A stretch of DNA of 64,000 nucleotides from Lagopus muta (GCF_023343835.1 NC_064438.1:18682077-18746076), one strand, 5' to 3'. Shown: positions 47,301 to 56,306, counted from the stretch's first letter. The notes: a model not told the origin generated them from the sequence alone. Numbers and translations: made by a program.

Positions 47301-50300
47301 AGATTCTATATTTCAGTAGTACCTACTCTTTATATGGCAAGCTATATGCTTCACAGTGTTGGTTAGGTACTTGCCTGTTTTTTGTGTGGAGCTGAATGCA
47401 TTGCCTTCCAATTTGTCAGTTATTTTGCTTAGAAGACATTCCAAGTACCTCTTATATTTCTGAAACTGAAAAGTTTCAGAAATGATTCTTTAGAAGAATT
47501 CCCATGCTTTGAAGATCTGAGTCCAGAGGGTGCCAAACCACTTGGAAAAATATGAAATTAGTCATTTTCTAAATTTATGAAAAGAAGGAATTGTTATGAC
47601 TTTACTTGAATGTGGAGTGTTTGTTTTGAGTTCAGTTTACATTTAATTTTAGAATAAGTCAGAGATGTGAGCCCTGACTAACCTGAAGGCCAGTATTTGT
47701 GAGGTTCGGGAGGAAACAATACTGCTGTTTAGTGACCACTCTTAGCTGGAATATATCTGTTATAAGAAGGTAACTTGGTAGCAATCCACGCTAGATCCTC
47801 AAGAATCCCTGTGGAATTTGCCCTTGCTATCAAGGCAATATAGTTACATGTGACAGTGAACGAACACAGATTTTGAAGCAGTATGGTGTTGCTGTGGAGT
47901 TGTTACCCAGACCTTGCAGCACAGTGATCGTGCATTCTAGCCATACGGTGAAAGAAGAGGTAAACTCTCTTGTATCATTGCATCGTTTGAGCAACAGCTA
48001 AACTCTAAAAGTTACATGTGAGGTTTCTGCTTAGTTGCATTACCTCACAATAAGATAAAAACATCAGAAAGGGTGAGAGCCATTTTTCTCATTTGACAGG
48101 ACTGTTTTAACTATTTAAAATGTGAAGGAAGAAATTAAGTTAAAGAGCTACTCCCATGGACATATACTAATTCTGTTTCAGTTCTCATAATGCTGTAAAA
48201 GATTGGTTCTTGCACAGTGATGGAACAGATAGTAAATCAAAATAAGATTTCTCAAATAATTTTGCATTGCTATTCACTTTACATATAGCTGTGCTATATT
48301 ATATGATGATGTGCTTGGTGTGAATACATGTCCTAGTCACTGAGGACAAAGGAAGCAGAGGGTTTTACAGTTCCACAAAAACTATTACTTTCCATGTTAA
48401 CTCATTGTAGGTTGTCATTTTACCTTTTCTGATTTCAGTAACATTTCCTTTTCTAACGTTACACACTGTTGGCTTTCAGTTAGGGATAATATTTCTAGTA
48501 TTCAGTTTTCCACATGGAGTTTCATTTTGATTATTTACTTTTTACAGAAAAATCTTACATAGAAATGTATCTGAAATAATAAATCTAAGATAGTAATGTA
48601 GCTTTTTGTAACTATGATTAAAAGAAATTCAAAATTGATCTCAACTTGGTAATAGACTTACACTACCTATATGTGAAGAGCAGCGTGATTCATTTAAAAT
48701 GATAAAGCCATTTTACTTATGCATTGATTAGATAATCTAATTTCCTATGTAATGCATCTGGACATTTTCTTGTGTGAGGTTGAAATAATGAAATAAGACT
48801 TTTTTTTTTTCTTCCAGGAAACAATCTTAATTTAAAAAAAAAAGAAATTCTAATATTTACACCACAACCCTTGTCGATCAGTTTTAAGGTTGTTTTAATT
48901 ACTGGACAATTCCTTGCTCTTCATTTGTAATCTGCTGATTCCAACTTTACCTAGGTGTAATTTAGACTTTATTTTATTGAGCTTTGCACTTGAATTTTTT
49001 TTTCTTCCCTTTTTTCTATTAAAGAATTTGTGACATGACAGCGTTAATTAGCATCCCAATAAATGGAGCTTATCTGAGTGTTCCTCCCTTACTTTTTCTC
49101 CTGCAATATGATGTCAATTTTCAGTTTCCTAATTTAATTAAGGTCACTTAATACAGACCTTTGTGAAAGTAGTATCCGTACAGTATCTCTGACCAGTTAC
49201 TTGAGACTTCACCTATGTGTCTTGTTCTGTTGTTTATTGTTCATTTGCTTTTTTTTTTTTCCAATGACTTGACTTGTCTTTATATGGTAAACTCATTAAA
49301 CTTATCAGTAAATGTTATCTGAATCTTCATTGTGAGTCTGCACAGAATGACTTTCAAAGCACGTTAGGAGAACTTCATCCCAGTAACGCTGAGTGCACAT
49401 GCAGCATACTCTGTAGCTTCCATTATTAAGAGTCAGACTTGAGATAAGGCTGGAAAATAATACATGAGTACAGAACAATCTGAGTTTTTTGCACTTTTCA
49501 AGTTAATGTCCTGTGATTTATTTAGGGGGAGAAATAACACTGCTTTGTAGTTTGTGTGCCTAGTGTCTGTAAGGCGGTATCAGTGACTTCTGAAGGAATC
49601 TGGAGGTTTTTGTTAATTTGTTAGTCTTCTGATAGTACAAAAAAAAAAAAAAAAGAACTGGATTGCGTATTTTGAAATTGCATATTTTCAGTTCCTGGAG
49701 TATACATTCATACTTGACATACATTCATTCTTGACAAAGTAAGTTTAAATCAAACTAATAATGTACATTGTATTACCTTCTTTTCTGGCTTGTGGCAGTC
49801 CTGTTGACAGATGTGACTTGTTCTTTTGCCGTTGTTTACAGACATCTGATGCACTAATTAATTGGGTGGATGCAGTATCTGTCTAGCTATATGTCTTACA
49901 GAATTTTCCTTTTTTCTTGATAACTGATTGCACCACTGTTCTTTTACCAGCTGTCTTTTTCTTTCCCTTTGTTTTTTTTCTAGCAAATGCCAGATGTGAA
50001 TGCAACATGGGATGGAGAAGGCTGCAGGCAGCTGCACTCCATTGACATTTCTATTGCTGTGGCAACAGACCGAGGTCTCATTACACCAATCATAAAAGAT
50101 GTTCCTGCCAAAGGAATACAGGAAATTGCTGCCTCTGCAAAGGTAGGACTTGAGTGTATAGTAAGCTGAGGAATATAAAGCTGTGTAGTTTCTTGTAGTG
50201 GAAAATGAAACGTGACCCAGGTACACATCAATTTCAAGAAAAGCAGTTTTGAAATTGATCTAACACTGTTTCTTAGATTTAATTATTATTAATTTTGCAG

Positions 50301-53300
50301 CTGTTTATTTCTAATGAACCATAACTTAACCCTCATGTTATTTAATTGCATTTGGGCTAGACTGTTTGAAAAATAAACCTGTATTGACTTCTGTGTTTTA
50401 TTGCTGTTGATGTATTTCAGTAATCCTCATGGGGTAATTTCTATATTTTCAATTTTTGAATTTGAGGTTTTTTGCTCCTTATCCCAGAGATCTTTTTGAG
50501 GCTGCTTCTGTTGCACTCTGTGCATTATCCACAGCTTTTCAATATGCAGCTGAAAATGTCGCTACAAAGATAACATTAAGCTCCTTGTACCAGTGAGCAG
50601 TATTTTACATAGGCTAGGTGCCCATTAGTGACTTGAACTCTTGGCAGTTGTTGCTAGATAAAGAAGAAATGTTTTGTGGCAGACTAAAGTATAATGAATG
50701 TTGAAATGCACCAATCTGGGCTTTTCTGTGTCATTTAATGAGTGAGGTCATCTAAGACGTTCAGTATCTCAGTATCAGGAATGCAATGAAGGTAGCTGCT
50801 GGGGCATGAAACTGTTCCAAAACTGGACACAAGCTGTGTTTTTATATGTCTAACTAATTATAAGTCTAAACTGCAAGAAAGGAACTAATAAAGTTATAAC
50901 AGAAAAAGATTCCCATAAAACATTGAAATAAATATGTACCTGTCACACAGACAAACTGCATCTGTTTCTCTACCAGTCTCACTGTGTTTTGATAAGTGTA
51001 TTCTTTCTGTAGATTGCTTATATGTTTCCTGCTTCATGTTCGCTGTGGAACTTCTTTCCAGGCTGTATGCGTTCTAATAGCGTGTTTTTCATTTTTCATC
51101 ACTCAGTGCAATTGCTGATGTGCAATTGCTGATATGCTCAAATTGACCCTATGGTGTGAACACTATTCCCATAGTTATTACCTTCTAGTTCAGTAATTAT
51201 TCAGAGATGAATGAATGCCTAAAATAATAATCAGTGCTCCTTTTGGGAACATACAAGAAGGAGATTGTTTACAGTCTGATATTGTGATAGGGCATGGGGG
51301 AATGGCTTTAAACTTAAGAAGGGAGATTTAGGTTAGATGTTTAGAAGAAGTTTTTTACTCAAAGGGTGTGAGGTGCTAGCACAAGCTTCTCGGAGAGACT
51401 GTAAATGCCCCATCTCTGGAGGCATTCAAGGCTAGGTTGGATGGGATCCTGGGCAACCTGGTGTGGTGGCTGGCAACCTTGCCCATGGCAGGGGATTTGG
51501 AGCTAGACGATCTTTAAGGTCACCTCCAATCTAAGCCATTCAATGATTCTGTGATCCTTTTAACTTTTTAAATCCATAGTAAGAGAATTTTTGAAAACTT
51601 CTTCAGAACTTGATATAAGCTTGAATTATTCAGTGGGCAATGTGTTAGAATGAAATTCCTTTAAGCTTCTTGTTTATTTCTAAGTTGAAAGCATTGCAAT
51701 TGTTAGACTACTGTGACCTTTCAGAATGTTTGTATAAAAAGAAGATATTATTTAACAGGATCAACAATGTTGTGGATGTTGCCATGCATGTGCAAGTTGG
51801 GCTTGCCTCACGAAGGAGGCCAAGAGGATGTGCCAAGATTTTATTTCTGCTGAAAAGTACCCATCAAAAGAATTAAGCAATCTGTTTTCTTCATATGGTA
51901 GAAAATGATAAAAGCGACTGTCATAAATGGAAACTATGATGGAATTGGTGTCTTTTTGTTTGCGTGTGGGTGGAGGTAGAGTCATTATCAAATAACCTTC
52001 CGCAAAGATAAGGAGTTGGTTAGTAATTATAGTTGTCACATGGGTTGGTCCCTTTTCATGTCGCAATAAAACTCATAAGTTTATATGGATAAGTAGTAAT
52101 GTTACACTAGAAGCTTTATTGTATCATTGATCAATTATGATGGTGGTTATAATTTTGAAAGATTGTGCAGTTGTAAATTGGTAAAACAAAAGCATGAATA
52201 CCTTAGAAGTAATTAAGGATTATTATGTTAATGCTCAATTGTGTAAAGTCCTATGTAAGAAGGTATTCTAAAAACACAAAGATTTTAAATGAATAGAATA
52301 GCCATGTCTAAACTTACGTTTATAGTTGGTTAATTCCAGTTTTGCTTTTAATTGGCAATTGTCTGTTATGGCTGACAGAGGTTATAAAGAAGTCATGCTG
52401 TGAAGGAGTCTTGTGAATATGGTGTTTGTAAGCTTATTTTCATAGGTTGCTCCAAAGTAATGCCTCTTCTTTATTTCACAGAACTGGGAAAGTATGTTGG
52501 GGCAATTGCTGTGGAATGTGGTTGGGATGTGGAAGGCTGGAAAATATATGGAAAATTTCTAGAAAGCAGACTTCCTGGGAAGCATTTCTCTGAAGTTGCA
52601 TGGAAAATTACAGAAATTCTATTGGTGGGGGATGGAGGAAGACTGCTAGAAAGCTCATGGAAAATACTTGAAATGATTGGAAAGCAAAGAGAGATTTCTT
52701 TGAGATCCACTGCAGGGAAGAGGGGGTATGAGAGTTTGTAGGAATGCCCTCTTGGGATGGTGATATTCATAGGAAACACCTGTGATTCCTGAATAACACA
52801 TCCGTGGAGGAGAGGGTTTCTAGAAGGCACTTCAGAAAATCTGTAGAACATGTGTACGTATTCATGGAGTCCACTTGGAAACTCTAATTAGTTTTATCAT
52901 TTTGAACCAGAAGGAAAATGCAAACAGAAATTTCTGAAGTTTTAGATGATATTTTTTCCTACAGTTATGTTGAGGGCAATATTGTGTATTTGTCTCATCA
53001 TTATATCACTAGGTTATTTTTGTTATATTAAAAACACTACAGAGAAAAGACGATTACTTTTGTTTTGAAAGCTGGAACAAGGTTTGTCCAGTGACAAAAC
53101 AGCTTATATTGAATCTCCAGTATAATTAGAAAAATGAAGATCTGTGTCCTGGTCTTGTCTGACTGATAATTGCAATTACAAATAGTGTCACTACAGTGCA
53201 CACCAAAATCAGGTGACTTTTTTTGTGGTTGAACATTACATAAAATGTCTTAATGGAGTAGAAATAATGCGAGTGTTATAACACTTGAATTTCTTTCCTC

Positions 53301-55405
53301 TCTCTCATTTTTTTCTTGTTGTATTTTCTTAGGCTCTAGCAAAGAAAGCAAGAGATGGAAAGCTGTTACCTGAAGAGTACCAGGGAGGATCTTTCAGGTA
53401 ACACTTCCTGGCAGTGTTTAATAAGAGTGCTGTGAGTTTAGAATTGCTTTATTCTCAGAGATTCTACTAAGTGTCAATGCATTACCTTTTAAAATATTGA
53501 TCTATTTAGGATGAAACTCCATGGGATGATTATGATGGATGATTATGAGCCTAGTCCAAGTGCCGAGTATCGGGAAAATTTATCGGCTTAGCACACATCT
53601 TCAGCAAGTTAAATTCATTAGAGCCTGCTGAGACACTCAAGTTTTTTGTACCGAAGCAGTTCTGACTTTTGTTTTTGCACCTATTTTTTCATAATTGCAT
53701 AAGAATGTTTTTTGTTTGTTTGTTTTACTTTGATTCCATCCTGTAGTTAGGAAAACATATTTGTCATAGAATGGCCTGGCTTGAAAAGGACCTCAAAGAT
53801 CATCTAATTTCAACCCCCCTGCTATGTGCAGGGTCGCCAGGTCTCCTGAGATGTAAATAAATAAATAAACATTTTTAAAAAAAAATTGCTATAGCAAAGT
53901 TGTTTAGCTACAATTTGGATTGCATATACTCAGTAGATATTTTTTTCTATAAAATGAACTGCAAAAAGAGATAGCGATTTTAATTGTAGGAAATAAATAG
54001 CTTGTGTTAAACATTTGCATAAATGTAGTGATACAGTTGCACAATAAATTCTTAACTGACCTTCCAGGCTTTCTATTTCCAAAAATTAATATACTGTATT
54101 TTAGAATAAACAGGATTGTCACAACGTTTTTGTTACACAAATGTTAGTGCAGCTCACTATTGCCAGTTTTCGGATGCTGAGTCTGAATGCTCATCGTTAA
54201 TGTTCTTCTATAGCTGACTGTTAGTGATGAGAATAATGCTAGAGATTACTCTGTTCTGCAGAAATATTGCTCTAATATATAGTCAAGTGCCTGAGGTACA
54301 ACTGCCTGGAGTAAGTATCTGTGTCATGCTGGGGGGGAGTGATTGTGAGAATCTGTGAGTCCTTCAATAGAAAACGTGTATAGAAATGGTGCATCAGAGA
54401 TGTGGATAAAGACTTCAACAAAAATTGCCTACAGGAGAATAACTGTGGGCACACAAATTTTGTTTTCCACTTTTTTTTTTTCAGTAACTAACAGAAAGGA
54501 GGATATGGTGGGCCAGCTTTCTCTGGTAAACAAGCTATCATGAAGGTCCAGTCCTTCCTTATGTACTACTTCCCAGCTGGTGATACAGGCAAGGGAGAAA
54601 AGTGTAATGAGGCTTTTTTTGTGTCTCTGTGATAGCTAGATATTCAAAAACATACAACTTGGTTATCAGCAGCCATTTTAACTTCAAGTTGTGGGGTTTG
54701 CTTTAAAAGATTTTTTGGTTTGGAATAGGGAGAGGAAATTGCAGGAGTTGTTTTGTTTGGTAATGTTGTGGTATCTTACAGTGTATTCAATTCCTCTTTG
54801 GAAAAACTATATTTTTAGGAAAGTATAAGGAGCTATGGATGTTACTGTGTATTCCCAGGTAGACAAATTGTTGCAACTGCCACTGTGTATGTTAGAGTGT
54901 AATGCAAGGATGTAGTTCTGTAAAGAAAGAGGAATTGAGGAATAGATGCTTTAGTTGTAATTAAAAAGCTCAAATCCATGAGAGTCTGAATTTGTCCAAT
55001 TGAAATCCAGTTCAGAGCTTCTTAATGAGTGATTGGCCATCAGAAAGAAATCAGCTGATAGTAATCACTGAATATAGCCTTTATTCTTCTAGGGGTTACG
55101 TTATTTCTGATATTAATGGTAACTCTTCATTTTCGTTTAGTATCTCCAACCTAGGTATGTTTGGCATCAACGACTTCATTGCAGTCATAAACCCTCCACA
55201 GGCCTGCATCCTAGCTGTGGGTCGAGCAAGACCAGAGCTCAAGATTGTGGAAGATGAAGAAGGGAATGAGAAACTTAAGCAGCGTCAGCTCATGACAGTG
55301 ACTCTCTCAAGTGATGGTCGTGTAGTAGATGATGAACTGGCCTCAAAGTTTCTGGAAACCTTCAAAGCCAACATTGAGAATCCAATACGTCTCGCCTTGT
55401 GTTGA
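20260..55405 (+). CDS. PDHX: PDHX, pyruvate dehydrogenase complex component X / E3-binding protein (complete gene, 11 coding exons)
   Basis: Coding exons: 20260-20398, 29653-29736, 33710-33810, 37552-37757, 38452-38550, 43106-43289, 43909-44056, 46731-46789, 49984-50142, 53333-53397, 55141-55405. They total 1509 nt, giving 502 aa (human 501), and all introns are GT-AG with matching phases. The protein sits in the E2/E3BP core of the mitochondrial pyruvate dehydrogenase complex and docks dihydrolipoamide dehydrogenase (E3). Domains seen: an Arg-rich mitochondrial presequence (about 1-46); a lipoyl domain (about 47-125) with lipoyl-Lys91 in ETDKA; an Ala/Pro linker; a peripheral subunit-binding domain (about 178-215, [10 protein letters not shown] ... 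[15 protein letters not shown]); a second Ala/Pro linker (216-271); and an E2-like catalytic fold (272-502). The E2 motif DHRxxDG reads DGRVVDD at 473-479, so the catalytic His is absent. This separates the protein from DLAT (E2), whose enzyme keeps His. It shares its promoter region with APIP. Confidence 0.97.
24285..24347 (+). mobile_element. CR1 LINE 3'-end fragment in PDHX intron 1
   Basis: AGGGTTGGATTAGATGATCT, then CAGAGGTCTTTTCCAACCTC and GGTTCTGTATCTGTG, matches the CR1 3' terminus with its degenerate 8-bp end repeats. Confidence 0.85.
26385..26436. repeat. (TA)n microsatellite, PDHX intron 1
   Basis: Interrupted TA dinucleotide run, broken by TGT and TGTGATTTG. It follows a poly(A) run near 26321-26338. 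Confidence 0.9.
27748..28025 (-). mobile_element. CR1 LINE 3' portion, reverse orientation, PDHX intron 1
   Basis: About 280 bp reading on the plus strand from ATAAAATCATAGAATGGTTG through TTTCAACCCCCCTGCT and CCAGACCAGGCTGCCCAGAG to the region near 28025. These are hallmark CR1 segments in reverse complement. On the minus strand it includes the 3' UTR and the C-terminal end of ORF2, still open. It is antisense to PDHX. Confidence 0.95.
27773..27958 (-). pseudogene. CR1 ORF2 C-terminal remnant (reverse transcriptase polyprotein tail)
   Basis: A 61-codon frame reads [20 protein letters not shown], then [17 protein letters not shown] and LVWW. The pattern [27 protein letters not shown] is the well-known C-terminus of CR1 ORF2. 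The frame has no stop within the repeat. The element is truncated at its 5' side, so this is a fragment, not a functional gene. Confidence 0.9.
29483..29534 (+). repeat. 26-bp tandem duplication, PDHX intron 1
   Basis: GCTTTGGAAAAAGAACTTT occurs at 29483 and again at 29509, separated by ACAATAA, so the period is 26. The second copy matches over its first 19 bases. It lies about 120 bp before exon 2. Confidence 0.9.
29653..29736 (+). CDS. PDHX: PDHX coding exon 2 (lipoyl domain, first half)
   Basis: Encodes residues 47-74 plus one base of Gly75 ([20 protein letters not shown], then IVKWLKKE). The acceptor is TTTTACAG|GT and the donor is GAAG|GTGAGA. The [16 protein letters not shown] block is the conserved start of mitochondrial lipoyl domains. 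Confidence 0.97.
30423..30455. repeat. (AAT)n/(TA)n microsatellite, PDHX intron 2
   Basis: About six AAT units merge into a TATATACATATATA stretch. Confidence 0.9.
30963..30977 (+). promoter_or_regulatory. CTCF-like motif in PDHX intron 2
   Basis: CCAGCAGGGGCCAGT fits the CTCF core with one clear mismatch (C for G in GGGGGC). Confidence 0.3.
33710..33810 (+). CDS. PDHX: PDHX coding exon 3 (lipoyl-lysine hairpin)
   Basis: Encodes residues 75-108 ([20 protein letters not shown] ... GILAKIL). The lipoyl attachment site is Lys91 in ETDKA. The acceptor is TTTTGCAG|G and the donor is CTG|GTAGGG. Confidence 0.97.
33811..37551 (+). other. PDHX: PDHX intron 3
   Basis: About 3.7 kb, AT-rich, with the GTTT microsatellite. 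Nothing else was recognised. Confidence 0.85.
37110..37141. repeat. (GTTT)n microsatellite, PDHX intron 3
   Basis: Seven consecutive GTTT units, about 410 bp upstream of exon 4. Confidence 0.95.
37552..37757 (+). CDS. PDHX: PDHX coding exon 4 (end of lipoyl domain and linker)
   Basis: Encodes residues 109-176 plus two bases of Gln177 ([20 protein letters not shown], then [10 protein letters not shown] and an Ala/Pro/Ser-rich linker ending HQPGKL). The acceptor is AATTTAG|GTA and the donor is CA|GTGAGT. The linker is low complexity, as expected for a swinging arm. Confidence 0.96.
37758..38451 (+). other. PDHX: PDHX intron 4
   Basis: 694 bp of T-rich sequence with nothing recognised. Confidence 0.85.
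38452..38550 (+). CDS. PDHX: PDHX coding exon 5 (E3-binding domain)
   Basis: Encodes residues 177-209 plus two bases of Glu210 ([20 protein letters not shown], then [13 protein letters not shown]). This is most of the peripheral subunit-binding domain that docks E3. The acceptor is TTCTTTAG|G and the donor is GA|GTACGT. Confidence 0.96.
38551..43105 (+). other. PDHX: PDHX intron 5
   Basis: About 4.6 kb, AT-rich. It holds a short GT-rich stretch near 41786-41802 and the overlapping inverted repeats at 42670-42704. No mobile element was identified. Confidence 0.85.
42670..42704 (+). repeat. Overlapping inverted repeats, PDHX intron 5
   Basis: AGTGCTCACT (42670-42679) pairs perfectly with AGTGAGCACT (42684-42693) across a TTAT loop. 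A second pair, ACTTTATA (42677-42684) with TATAAAGT (42697-42704), overlaps the first, so the two hairpins exclude each other. Confidence 0.88.
43106..43289 (+). CDS. PDHX: PDHX coding exon 6 (end of E3-binding domain and second linker)
   Basis: Encodes residues 210-271 ([20 protein letters not shown], then an Ala/Pro/Ser/Val-rich linker ending STPGQPAAP). The acceptor is ATCACCAG|G and the donor is CCG|GTAATG. The STPGQP motif just before the catalytic fold matches human PDHX. Confidence 0.95.
43290..43908 (+). other. PDHX: PDHX intron 6
   Basis: 619 bp with nothing recognised. Confidence 0.85.
43909..44056 (+). CDS. PDHX: PDHX coding exon 7 (start of E2-like fold)
   Basis: Encodes residues 272-320 plus one base of Asp321 ([38 protein letters not shown] ...). 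The acceptor is TCTTTCAG|G and the donor is AAAG|GTTAGT. The [13 protein letters not shown] block is a signature of the 2-oxoacid dehydrogenase acyltransferase fold. Confidence 0.97.
44466..44664 (+). mobile_element. Internally deleted mariner (Galluhop-type) element, PDHX intron 7
   Basis: The left end GGTTCCTCCAAAAATAATGC, followed by ATTTGTTTTAATGGAAACTA, resembles the Galluhop terminus (GTTGCTCCAAAAGTAATGCC). The right part TACTACCATACTACCAACAT ... GGCCAACATAAAATAGGAAG then CATTT resembles the opposite end (AAAATAGGAGGCATTAC). A TA dinucleotide precedes the left end, as expected for mariner. At about 200 bp it lacks nearly all of the transposase gene. Identification rests on recalled consensus sequence. 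Confidence 0.75.
45657..45687. repeat. (ATTTT)n microsatellite, PDHX intron 7
   Basis: Five to six tandem ATTTT units following a T-rich stretch. Confidence 0.95.
45849..45890 (+). repeat. 21-bp tandem duplication, PDHX intron 7
   Basis: Two adjacent 21-bp units, each beginning GTAAATA and ending ATATATCTTCAT, differ at one base. With the preceding T, each gives TGTAAATA, a Pumilio-type word if transcribed. Confidence 0.92.
46731..46789 (+). CDS. PDHX: PDHX coding exon 8 (59-nt small exon)
   Basis: Encodes residues 321-340 ([20 protein letters not shown]). The acceptor is CTTTTTTCAG|AT and the donor is AAG|GTAAGT. It matches the [12 protein letters not shown] segment of human PDHX exactly. 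Confidence 0.97.
47456..47483 (+). repeat. Perfect 12-bp inverted repeat with GAAA loop, PDHX intron 8
   Basis: ATTTCTGAAACT and AGTTTCAGAAAT are exact reverse complements separated by GAAA. In the PDHX pre-mRNA this would fold as a 12-bp stem capped by a GNRA-type tetraloop. Confidence 0.9.
49703..49736 (+). repeat. 17-bp tandem duplication, PDHX intron 8
   Basis: TACATTCATACTTGACA is followed directly by TACATTCATTCTTGACA, one base different. Confidence 0.92.
49984..50142 (+). CDS. PDHX: PDHX coding exon 9
   Basis: Encodes residues 341-393 ([13 protein letters not shown] ... [20 protein letters not shown] ... IQEIAASAK). The acceptor is TTTTTTTCTAG|CAA and the donor is AAG|GTAGGA. It is 159 nt and phase 0 at both ends, so skipping it would delete 53 residues of the core fold without a frameshift. 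Confidence 0.97.
51106..51133 (+). repeat. 14-bp tandem duplication, PDHX intron 9
   Basis: GTGCAATTGCTGAT is repeated exactly twice in tandem. Confidence 0.92.
51288..51557 (+). mobile_element. CR1 LINE 3' portion, sense orientation, PDHX intron 9
   Basis: About 270 bp with the CR1 pattern AATGGCTTTAAACTTAAGAA, GGGAGATTTAGGTTAGATG, GCCCCATCTCTGGAGGCATT, then ATCTTTAAGGTCACCTCCAA and ATGATTCTGTGAT at the end. It is more diverged than the intron 1 copy and carries no useful open frame. Confidence 0.95.
52443..52479 (+). mobile_element. Solitary mariner (Galluhop-type) terminus, PDHX intron 9
   Basis: TA is followed by GGTTGCTCCAAAGTAATGCC and TCTTCTTTATTTCAC, close to the Galluhop terminal inverted repeat. 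After about 36 bp the similarity stops, and no matching right end was found nearby. Confidence 0.65.
52480..52830 (+). repeat. Purine-rich block with diverged internal repeats, PDHX intron 9
   Basis: The motif CTAGAAAGC occurs twice, CATGGAAAAT twice, and GGAA-containing words many times between about 52530 and 52700, suggesting an old local duplication. Open frames of 113 and 126 codons cross it on opposite strands, but neither resembles a known protein. TTCTAGAA palindromes occur in the block. It abuts the mariner terminus. Confidence 0.4.
53333..53397 (+). CDS. PDHX: PDHX coding exon 10 (65-nt small exon)
   Basis: Encodes residues 394-414 plus two bases of Ser415 ([21 protein letters not shown]). 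The acceptor is TATTTTCTTAG|G and the donor is TTTCAG|GTAACA, which is off-consensus at +5 (C) and +6 (A). Confidence 0.96.
53398..55140 (+). other. PDHX: PDHX intron 10
   Basis: About 1.7 kb. It holds the reverse CR1 fragment and a short AAAT-type run near 53850-53870. Confidence 0.85.
53764..53843 (-). mobile_element. CR1 LINE 3' fragment, reverse orientation, PDHX intron 10
   Basis: CATAGAATGGCCTGGCTTGA, AAAGGACCTCAAAGATCATC and TTTCAACCCCCCTGCTATGT follow a CR1 3' end in reverse complement, related to the intron 1 copy at 27748. It breaks off after the GGGTCGCCAGG segment and is followed by a short AAAT-type repeat. Confidence 0.9.
55141..55405 (+). CDS. PDHX: PDHX coding exon 11 (C-terminus)
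   Basis: Encodes residues 415-502 ([20 protein letters not shown] ... [17 protein letters not shown] ... ENPIRLALC) and the stop TGA at 55403-55405. The acceptor is TTTCGTTTAG|T. The E2 catalytic His position is Gly474. Relative to the human C-terminus ending RLA there are two extra residues, Leu-Cys. Confidence 0.97.
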
Positions 55406-56300
55406 ACTCAGTGAAGATTGCTTCCTGATTTGACAGCACAGAACTCTGTTACAGAAAAACAACCCCAAGTAAGAATAGAGAGAGTAAATAGTGTGAGATA
55501 GGCAGTTAAAATATTTAATTTATTAAATTAACATGGAAAATATAAATTTTCATGCTTTTAGTCATTTCCAGTGACCAGTTTTTATATTGTAAAGCTGAAG
55601 ACCTTAAAGTTAGCACATTACGTTTCTTTAAACATTTAGTACTAATAGTACATAACATGTGCATAGAAATTAAATTTCTTCTGTAAAGAAAAGGTTAAAA
55701 AAATTATATAAAATTTAAAAGGGAATTGAGGTACTTTTAAGGGCTAAATATCTAGCTTTTACAGTGAGATAAGCACGAACTGTAATTAAGCAATATGCTG
55801 CTGAGTCCTGATCAATACTGAGGTTCTGGAGTAACTGAGTTCAATTGCTGCAGTAGTTTCTTTCAGTTTGCAAAAGTCTTCTAGCACATTTTACAATCCA
55901 GCTTAGACTGAAGTAAAGTTTGTGAAATTTTAACAAAGATTTCAGTGAATTCTGACATAAGAGCAAAGGAGTTATAAACCAATTAAAGGTTTTGTTTAGT
56001 TACGTTTACATTGCAGGTTTAACTATTCTTTATCTTCTTTACTCTAAGCTATACTGGGCAAAGTGAGATGAGTGTGGAGATGAATAGGGAAGAGAAATGA
56101 CAGGAAGTTCTGAGAAAGACTAAATTAGATCTTAGATAAAAATGTAATTTCACAGAATGTGAAGTAACCTGATGGAATCTACAGCTACATTTATATAATT
56201 AGATCTCATTAATACATTTTTAATAAGTAGCTGAATCTATCTTTTTTCAGTATTTTAAGATTGCTGCTTTATTTCATACCGTGCAGAGGGCGGAGATGGG

Positions 56301-56306
56301 AATAAA
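56301..56306 (+). terminator. PDHX: Candidate PDHX poly(A) signal (AATAAA)
   Basis: The first canonical AATAAA noticed after the PDHX stop, about 900 nt downstream, followed within 50 nt by T-rich sequence (GGTTTTAGATTTCATTGATT). Further AATAAA words at 57493 and 58289 are alternatives. Which one is used cannot be read from sequence alone. Confidence 0.35.

Larger units (their letters stand above)
46790..49983 (+). other. PDHX: PDHX intron 8
   Basis: About 3.2 kb, AT-rich. It holds the perfect hairpin at 47456 and the 17-bp duplication. A strong T-rich tract precedes the exon 9 acceptor. Confidence 0.85.
50143..53332 (+). other. PDHX: PDHX intron 9
   Basis: About 3.2 kb. It holds the 14-bp duplication, a CR1 portion, the solitary mariner terminus and the purine-rich repeat block. 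Confidence 0.85.

Noticed and set aside
52550-52830. Heat-shock-element-like TTCTAGAA palindromes
   Set aside because: Eight-base matches with wrong spacing for a three-unit element; expected by chance in a GAA-rich block.
52400-52851. Open frames of 113 (+) and 126 (-) codons in PDHX intron 9
   Set aside because: They arise from a purine-rich repeat block poor in stop codons on either strand. No recognisable protein similarity.
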